64,000 bases of DNA from Nocardia acidivorans NBRC 108247 (lineage in GTDB: Bacteria; Actinomycetota; Actinomycetes; Mycobacteriales; Mycobacteriaceae). Where the stretch lies: contig NZ_BDAW01000052.1 of assembly GCF_001625085.1 (NCBI RefSeq), forward strand, positions 1-64,000. The letters are read 5' to 3'. Positions within the stretch are counted from its first letter, which is position 1. Each line of letters begins with the position of its first letter. The notes beneath the pieces are model-generated. The model was not told the origin of the DNA. It was given only the letters and a program-made list of their open reading frames with translations, and ran no database searches. Of the stretch, positions 58,823-64,000 are shown piece after piece. A program made the position numbers and the translations under genes.

Positions 58823-58883
58823 GTCATCACACGACAGGCGATTGAACCGTCACGGGTTGGGGGCCGCTTCTTCCTAGTGGAAG

Positions 58884-59222
58884 ATGGTTCTCATCATGAC
58901 GAAGCGTTATCCGTCCGAGGTTCGTGAGAAGGCCGTTCGTCTGGTCCTCGAGCGCCTCGATGAGTTCGAATCCCCGTATGCCGCCGCTCGCGCGATCGGC
59001 CCGCTGGTGGATGTGCATTACGAGACATTGCGAGTGTGGGTGAAGAAGGCGCTCGCCCAAGGCGCGCCGACAGTCGGCAAGGCCGGTGCGGGGTTGTCGG
59101 CGGCCGAGCGTGAGGAGCTGGCGCGACTGCGTAAAGAAGTCCGAGATCTCAAGCAGGCCAACGAGATCCTGAAAGCGGCCTCGGCTTTTTTCGCGCGGGA
59201 ACTCGACCCGCGACACCGCTGA
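58884..59222 (+). CDS. IS3 transposase OrfA
   Basis: 112 residues: helix-turn-helix MTKRYPSEVREKAVRLVLE and YETLRVWVKKA, followed by a leucine-zipper-like segment (EELARLRKEVRDLKQANEILKAASAFF). A T6C run at 59186-59192 fits a -1 slippery site for making the OrfAB fusion: the -1 frame stays open into orfB. An internal ATG at 58896 is an alternative start. Orf A itself looks intact. Confidence 0.85.
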   Translation: MVLIMTKRYPSEVREKAVRLVLERLDEFESPYAAARAIGPLVDVHYETLRVWVKKALAQGAPTVGKAGAGLSAAEREELARLRKEVRDLKQANEILKAASAFFARELDPRHR

Positions 59223-59836
59223 TCGTCGGGTTCATCGACCAATACCGCCAGGTCTTCGGCGTCGAGTCGATCTGCCGTGCGCTGACCGCGCAGGGAATCC
59301 AGATCGCGCCCAGGACCTATCGCAAGGCGCGACGTCGACCACCGTCGGCGCGTGATATCGCAGATGCTCACGTGGAGAACGCATTACGTGATCTTGCCGG
59401 TCAGCCGGAGCAGATGTATGGCCGCCGGAAAATGACCCGCTTGCTGCGCCGCCGCGGCCATGATGTCGCGTTCTGCACCGTGGACCGGATTATGCGCGAG
59501 CTCGGCATGAACGGGATCGTGCGTGGCCGCAAGCTGCGCACCACGATCCGGGCCAAGGACGGGATCCGTGCCGGTGACAAGCTCAACCGCGACTTCACCG
59601 CCGCCGCACCGAATCTGGTGTGGGTCGCCGATTTCACCTACGTGTCGACCTGGACCGGATGGGCGTATGTGGCGTTCGTGTTCGACGCCTACTCCCGCGC
59701 GATCGTGGGCTGGACCACGGCTGCCACGAAAACGACCGCGCTGGTGTCCAAGGCGCTCAACATGGCCGTGTGGCGGCGTGATCATTACGGGCACCCGATC
59801 GAGCCCGGACTGATTCACCACAGCGACGCCGGGTCA

Positions 59837-61298
59837 CTGGCCGTATTCAAGCGGTCGTCGCAACACCGGATTGCTGGAGCGATCGTAGCTGTTCGGTGAA
59901 GGCTTCAGCGGGCGTCTTCCAGCCGAGTATTTTCCGGGGCCGGGTGTTGAGGGTGTGCGCGACGGCTGCGATGTCACCCGCCGACCATCGAGACAGATCG
60001 GTGCCCTTCGGGAAGTATTGCCGTAGAAGACCATTCGTGTTCTCGTTGGTGCCGCGCTGCCATGGGCTCTTCGGGTCGGCGAAGTAGACGTTCATGCCCG
60101 TGCGGGCGGTGAACCGGGCGTGGTCGGACAGTTCCTTGCCCCGATCCCAGGTCAGCGACCGGCGCAGCTGCGGCGGCAGCGAGGACAACGTCCTGGTGAG
60201 CGCATTGGTCATCGTGACAGCGCCGTAGCCGGCCAGGGCGGGTCCGTTCTTGATGCGTGCGATGGTGCCGTATCCGGCCTCACGGGGCAGATGGATCAAC
60301 ATCGTGAACCGTGTCGTCCGCTCGACCAGGGTTCCGATCGCCGAACGCTGTAGTCCGATCACCAGATCGCCTTCCCAATGCCCGGCCACCGCCCGCTCGT
60401 CGACCTCCTCAGGACGGTTGGCGATCAACGTCTCGGTGGTGACATGCGCCCACGCTTTCTGCCTTGCGCGTGCCCGCGGAACCCGCAGCGCCCGCCCCCG
60501 GCGCAGGCATCCGACGAACGAACGTTCAAGTCCGCCACGGGATTCGACATAGAGTGCCTGGTATATCGCCTCGTGGCTCAGCCGCATCGAATCGTCTTCG
60601 GGGAACTCGTGTTTCAGCCGGTTGGCGATCTGCTCGGGACTCCATGCGCTCACCCACGCCCGATCGCCGCGATGTGGCTTGTTCCGGCCCTTCCACTCCG
60701 GTCCCGTCGGTCCGGCCGCGACGCGACCGTCGGCGCCGCGGACGACCCCGGCGAGCCGGTCCTGGACGTATTGGCGCAGCTGGTCGTTGACAACCAATTT
60801 CGCGGTCTTGGGCCGCCTGGCCCGGCGTTCGGCATGCCACTGCGCGGTCGACGCCTTGTAGTCCAGCCGGTAGGTGCGAGTGGAGGCGTTGCGGCGGAGC
60901 TCCCGCGAAATCGTCGATGGTGACCGCCCGAGCCGACGCGCGATCTCACGCACGCCTGCGTTCTGCGCACGCCACAGCGCGATATCCTCACGCTCTGCCG
61001 ACGATAGATACCGACCCGAAACCGTCGGAGCCAAACCAGGATTCACGCCGCCAGCATGCCGGAACCACCGGAATCCGACCGGCGAGGACACCCCCGCCTC
61101 GGCCGCGGCGTCCTCGGTCATCGCCCCGCGAGCAATCGCCGCCCAGAACCGGACACGATCCTCCCGCCACGCCACCGTCGGACGCCCCGGCGAAGCCATC
61201 TGACCCCGATACTCGCGAACCTTCTTCTGCCGCGGACCAATACCCACGCCAACACCTCCAAGATCAAGGTGTTGCGACGATCAGTTGAATACGGCCAG
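59837..61298 (-). mobile_element. IS30-family element inside IS3 orfB
   Basis: About 1.46 kb bounded by imperfect inverted repeats: CTGGCCGTATTCAA at 59837-59850 and its complement at 61285-61298, continuing inward with TCGTCGCAACACC on both sides. It separates codons for HHSDAGS from QYTS of IS3 orfB. A 2-3 base target duplication (CA or CTG/CAG) cannot be fixed exactly, so the ends are uncertain by about three bases. Confidence 0.85.
59847..61247 (-). CDS. IS30-family transposase
   Basis: 466-residue DDE transposase. The N-terminal helix-turn-helix (LSSAEREDIALWRAQ, VREIARRLGRSPSTISREL) is followed by the catalytic domain: first Asp in GHWEGDLVIG, second in LTWDRGKELSDH, and Glu in GTNENTNGLLRQYFP. 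GTG 61247 has GGAGGT six bases upstream. The frame is open throughout, so this inner element may still be active. Confidence 0.92.
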   Translation of the reverse strand: MGIGPRQKKVREYRGQMASPGRPTVAWREDRVRFWAAIARGAMTEDAAAEAGVSSPVGFRWFRHAGGVNPGLAPTVSGRYLSSAEREDIALWRAQNAGVREIARRLGRSPSTISRELRRNASTRTYRLDYKASTAQWHAERRARRPKTAKLVVNDQLRQYVQDRLAGVVRGADGRVAAGPTGPEWKGRNKPHRGDRAWVSAWSPEQIANRLKHEFPEDDSMRLSHEAIYQALYVESRGGLERSFVGCLRRGRALRVPRARARQKAWAHVTTETLIANRPEEVDERAVAGHWEGDLVIGLQRSAIGTLVERTTRFTMLIHLPREAGYGTIARIKNGPALAGYGAVTMTNALTRTLSSLPPQLRRSLTWDRGKELSDHARFTARTGMNVYFADPKSPWQRGTNENTNGLLRQYFPKGTDLSRWSAGDIAAVAHTLNTRPRKILGWKTPAEAFTEQLRSLQQSGVATTA

Positions 61299-61405
61299 TA
61301 CACGTCGGTGAAATTCACGGAATCCCTTTCCCTGCAAGGACTCTCAGCGTCTATCGGATCGGTTGGCGATGCCTACGACAACGCTCTGGCCGAATCGATC
61401 ATCGG

Positions 61406-63228
61406 GTTGTTCGAGCAAGGCCACGTAGTTAAGCGGTGAGGCCGCCCGTCGGGTCGTTGTCCGGTAGGGCTGGCTCGGGTGCGAGCCATTGGTGGTTCAA
61501 TCGGTAGCGTCCGCGACCGATCCGGTCGAGGAGTCCCTGGTCGGTCCAATGGCAGATCTGGCCGCAGAGGCTGCGGTATCGAGCAACGTTCAGCTCCTGG
61601 GCGATTTCGCTGGGGGGTCCATGCCCGGTCGGGGTCGGCCCGCAGCAGCCGCAGCACTTGATTGCGGCGGTCCGGACCGGCGCCCGGCTGTTCCGCTGCT
61701 GGCGGGTGAGGTTCGCCGGCCAGCAGGCTGATCTTTAACCGCGTGACGGTTTGGCTGCTGGTGGGACGGGTGTCGGTGGGTGGATTTCCGTAACGGGACA
61801 TGGGGCACTTGACCTTCCGCACGCTGAGGCGCAAACGGCGTGCCGGAAGTAGGTTGCTCAGCACTGCTGTCGCAATACTGTTGCCGGGCACAATGTTTGA
61901 GATGACGTTGGCTGCGGTGACGATCTGGTCGATGGCTGCGGTCAGCGCTGCGGTGAAGCTTGCCCGATCGGGATCGGTTCCTCGAACGGTCTCCACGGCG
62001 TCACACATCGCGCGACGCAGCCTCTGATAGACCGTCAGCATCGCCCAGACCTCCTGTTCGAGGCCGACGGGGTCGGCTGAACGCAAGACGCGCCCATGGA
62101 ACATGGTGTGGCGCAACGCGAAATACGCTGACTCGACCTCCCAGCGTTCGTGATAGAGACCGATGATCCCGATCGCGGGATCGGTGCGGTGATCGAGCAG
62201 CGTGGTGATGATCCGATACCGATCGCTCACGGTGGATCCGTCGGCGCAGGTGGCAGTCACCTAGCCGTCGATGATGCGGAAGCGGCGCCCGTTGATCCTG
62301 GTCAGAATGGAGCCGTCGGGCAGGGTTGCCCAGACCGCCGGGCGGCGACGGGAGGAGAGCCTGACCACCAGTTGAGCGCCGGTGGCGGCGGTGCGGGTGA
62401 GGAATTCGTCGCCACCGAAATTGCGGTCGGCCAGCACCAGCATCGACTCGTCGAGCAAGTGCATCAGCGTTGCGGCGTAGTCGGTTTCACTGCGGCGGAC
62501 CGAGCCGAAGATCGCACCGAGGAGACCCCGGGTGCCGGTCTCACACAAGGTCAACACCCGCAGATGCGGATAGCCCTCTGCGCCGCCCCGATGTCGCGTG
62601 AGCTTGCCCAGCCGCAGCCGGATCCGCGGCTGGTCGGCGGCCTGGAGTGAACTGCAACTGTCGAAGGCCACAGTGCGCCAGCGTCGATAGCACACACCTG
62701 GAGTACTTGGTTGTGCGATCGGGCCTGCCACGATTTCGAACAGTGCTTTCAGTGGTGCTGCACCCAGCCGTCGGCGCAGATCTCGCAGCGCCTTCTCTGA
62801 TGGCCGACGCAACGGCAGCGACCCGAGCCCGGCGACCAGCTTGTCCCATACGCGTTCGTAGCCCAGTGCCGGGAAAACAGCAAGCGCCAGAACGAAATAC
62901 ACGCCCACGCGCGAGGGTAGTAGACGGGTTCGGCGCTGCACCGTCCGGGTCTGGGCGAGTACGTCGTCGATCAATTCGAATGGCAAGTACTGCGTCAGCT
63001 CGCCAAGATGTCCGGGCGCGAAGATTCCTCTGGCCACGGTGATGGTGCGGGTGAGTGTTGTAGTGACAGACTGGGATAGCAACGGGACCTCTCGGATGCA
63101 GGAAGACCTTGGTCGGCTTCACTGCCATACCAGAGGTCCCGTTGCCACGCTCACCACCAATCACGTTCCGCAGCAAACGAGTTGACCGGTACCGCCGCGA
63201 CTTAACTACGTGGCCTTGGTTGTTCAAG
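61406..63228 (-). mobile_element. IS4-family element inside IS3 orfB, with target duplication
   Basis: The element spans 61416-63218 (1803 bases) with perfect 18-base ends, CAAGGCCACGTAGTTAAG and its complement. It is flanked by GTTGTTCGAG (61406-61415) and GTTGTTCAAG (63219-63228), a 10-base target duplication with one mismatch, in the size range of IS4-type elements. It interrupts IS3 orfB within the codons for GLFKTEV. Confidence 0.9.
61429..63082 (-). pseudogene. IS4-family transposase with amber codon and frameshift
   Basis: From TTG 63082 the frame gives a DDE transposase (DKLVAGLGSLPLRRPSEKAL, VAFDSCSSLQAADQPR, VLADRNFGGDEFLTR). A TAG at 62263-62261 interrupts it in frame (FRIIDG-stop-VTATCADG), after which YHERWEVESAYFALRHTM carries the catalytic Glu. 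At a G6 run (61612-61617, plus strand) the frame slips: the C-terminal winged-helix segment EIAQELNVARYRSLCGQ and LLDRIGRGRYRL continues in another frame to a TAA at 61429. Two lesions make this copy inactive. Confidence 0.85.
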
Positions 63229-63444
63229 ACCGAGGTCGTCAACCGACACGGCCCGTTCAAGACCCTCACCGAGGTCGAATTCGCGCTCATGGAATGGGCC
63301 GACTGGTACAACAACGCCCGTCTGCACTCCCGGCTGGACTACCTGACCCCGGCCGAATACGAAGCCGCGTACTACTCTCAACAATCGCCACGCCGACCGG
63401 CGCTGGTCTGAAACCGAAGCCGGTCCCTTACTCGTGACGGTTCA

Positions 63445-63989
63445 GTTCTGATAAGTCCTGTGTTTGGAGCCGGGTAGGCTGCGTTCGGTCGGGTGCAGTC
63501 ATCGTTTGGGTCAAAGCCTCTACTCGCATGGTGCGCAATGGCTTTCGTGTCTGATCTCTCGGGTTGTAGCATGTCTTCTCATAGGTGCGATGGGGTATGG
63601 AGTCGGACAGCGAGGAGCGGCAACGTGGGGGTGGACCCGCAGGTCCAGAAACTGGCTGAAGGCACTGCGCGCTTCGGCTACCTGCTGAAATGTAAGCCAG
63701 TAGCGCGAAGGTCTGGCCGTCTCCGAACGACGACTGGTCGTCACGCCTCGGGCGATCGGTGCGTCCGAAGCCTTGTCAAGGTCCGGTGACGGCGAGGACA
63801 CCGATCGAGAAGGATTCCCTGAGCAGGTCGCTGCTGCCGACCACGTGGCGTGCAGGGTGTCGCGATGCGCGATGATGCTCGTGTGACGCACTGGCTGCTG
63901 CAGACAGTGCGCCGCCTGTTCGGACAGCGCACACGGGCTAGCGGTAGGCGTCCAGCATTCATCGTCGAGTGAGACTCGTAAGGAGCCTT
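63445..63989. other. Region right of the IS3 element, no gene recognised
   Basis: About 545 bases with several short open frames but no recognisable domain. If IS3 inserted within the STAND gene, the missing N-terminus should be encoded on the minus strand here; I found no frame that reads convincingly into it. Confidence 0.35.
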
Positions 63990-64000
63990 GTGAGCAACCT
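63990..64000 (+). CDS. Possible start of a gene running off the window
   Basis: AAGGAG (63980-63985) is followed four bases later by GTG at 63990 (GTGAGCAAC). Only three and a half codons are visible, so this is a start-site prediction only. Confidence 0.35.

Larger units (their letters stand above)
59187..63411 (+). pseudogene. IS3 transposase OrfB, split by two insertions
   Basis: The integrase-core transposase is in three pieces. Part 1 (to about 59836) has IVGFIDQYRQVFGVESICRA, YGRRKMTRLLRR, the first catalytic Asp in WVADFTYVSTWTGW and GLIHHSDAGS with the second. Part 2 (61296-61405) reads QYTSVKFTESLSLQG and GSVGDAYDNALAESIIGL. Part 3 (63219-63411) reads FKTEVVNRHGPFKTLTEVEF, with ADWYNNARLHSRLDYLTP to the end. 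Joined, they give a complete OrfB with D, D and E. As it stands the gene is dead. Confidence 0.88.
58843..63444 (+). mobile_element. IS3-family element, interrupted by two further insertion sequences
   Basis: The ends match as inverted repeats beginning TGAACCGTCACG (58843 rightwards; 63444 leftwards) with further partial identity (GGG...CCG). Within lie orfA and an orfB split into three parts. Removing the two inner elements leaves about 1.3 kb, the normal size of an IS3 element. No clear target duplication is visible at the outer ends. The left end is 20 bases from the first start codon of the STAND gene. Confidence 0.85.

Noticed and set aside
58843..63444. Composite transposon carrying cargo
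   Set aside because: The inner elements lie within the transposase gene itself and bring no passenger genes; the structure is nested insertion, not a composite transposon.
63464..63789. Overlapping plus-strand frames right of the IS3 element
   Set aside because: Short, without recognisable motif or good start; not supported as genes.
1..64000. CRISPR arrays, rRNA and tRNA genes
   Set aside because: No regularly spaced repeats, no rRNA signature and no cloverleaf with a recognisable T-loop were found by eye; a covariance-model scan would be decisive.

Overview
The window is high-GC actinobacterial chromosome, most probably Nocardia or a close mycolate-containing relative. The evidence is an F420-type LLM oxidoreductase, a mycofactocin glycosyltransferase (MftF), an LppP/LprE-type lipoprotein, an EmbR-like BTAD-FHA regulator, several XRE/DUF5753 and DUF397 genes, KstR-like and CsoR-like operators, and a cbs / fadA3-like / BI-1 neighbourhood resembling the one around Rv1072-Rv1077 of Mycobacterium tuberculosis. 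Species assignment is inference. No rRNA, tRNA or CRISPR array was seen.

Positions 1-16.8 kb are mostly housekeeping: an exported protein cut by the window edge, an AbrB-type membrane protein, cystathionine beta-synthase, a thiolase, a BI-1 membrane protein, an F420-dependent oxidoreductase, an RsmC-like methyltransferase, an MFS exporter, a DUF885 metallopeptidase, RNase Z, a DUF305 lipoprotein and an amino-acid permease. Strong hairpins separate most convergent pairs.

Positions 17-37.5 kb are catabolic and regulatory: a zinc alcohol dehydrogenase divergent from a flavin monooxygenase/esterase pair (similar to the mymA-lipR-adhD theme), a cytochrome P450 with a TetR gene and a TetR-type operator, an EmbR-like regulator, a His-rich protein behind a copper-type operator, HrpB helicase, an MmyB-type regulator, a second MFS exporter and a large LuxR-ATPase regulator.

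Positions 37.5-50 kb mix intact genes (tryptophan 2,3-dioxygenase, SlyD-like FKBP, MftF, a KstR-box acyl-CoA dehydrogenase, a MarR-controlled unit) with clear gene decay. The decayed pieces are glycosyltransferase remnants, a TetR/SDR deletion junction just before mftF, a second broken monooxygenase/esterase pair, and an internally deleted SDR.

Positions 50-64 kb are an accessory island. In order it holds an overlapping small-gene/DUF6879/XRE/DUF397 cassette; the 3' remnants of a RepA-like ATPase and of a tyrosine integrase (a dead integrative element); a zinc-ribbon membrane protein; a HEPN-motif protein; and a 1015-residue, visibly AT-richer STAND NTPase with an unrecognised C-terminal region. 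An IS3-family element lies against the 5' end of the STAND gene, and its orfB is split twice, by an IS30-family and by an IS4-family element. The STAND/HEPN pair is the best candidate here for an undescribed, possibly anti-phage, system. The nested insertion sequences suggest it may already be damaged.
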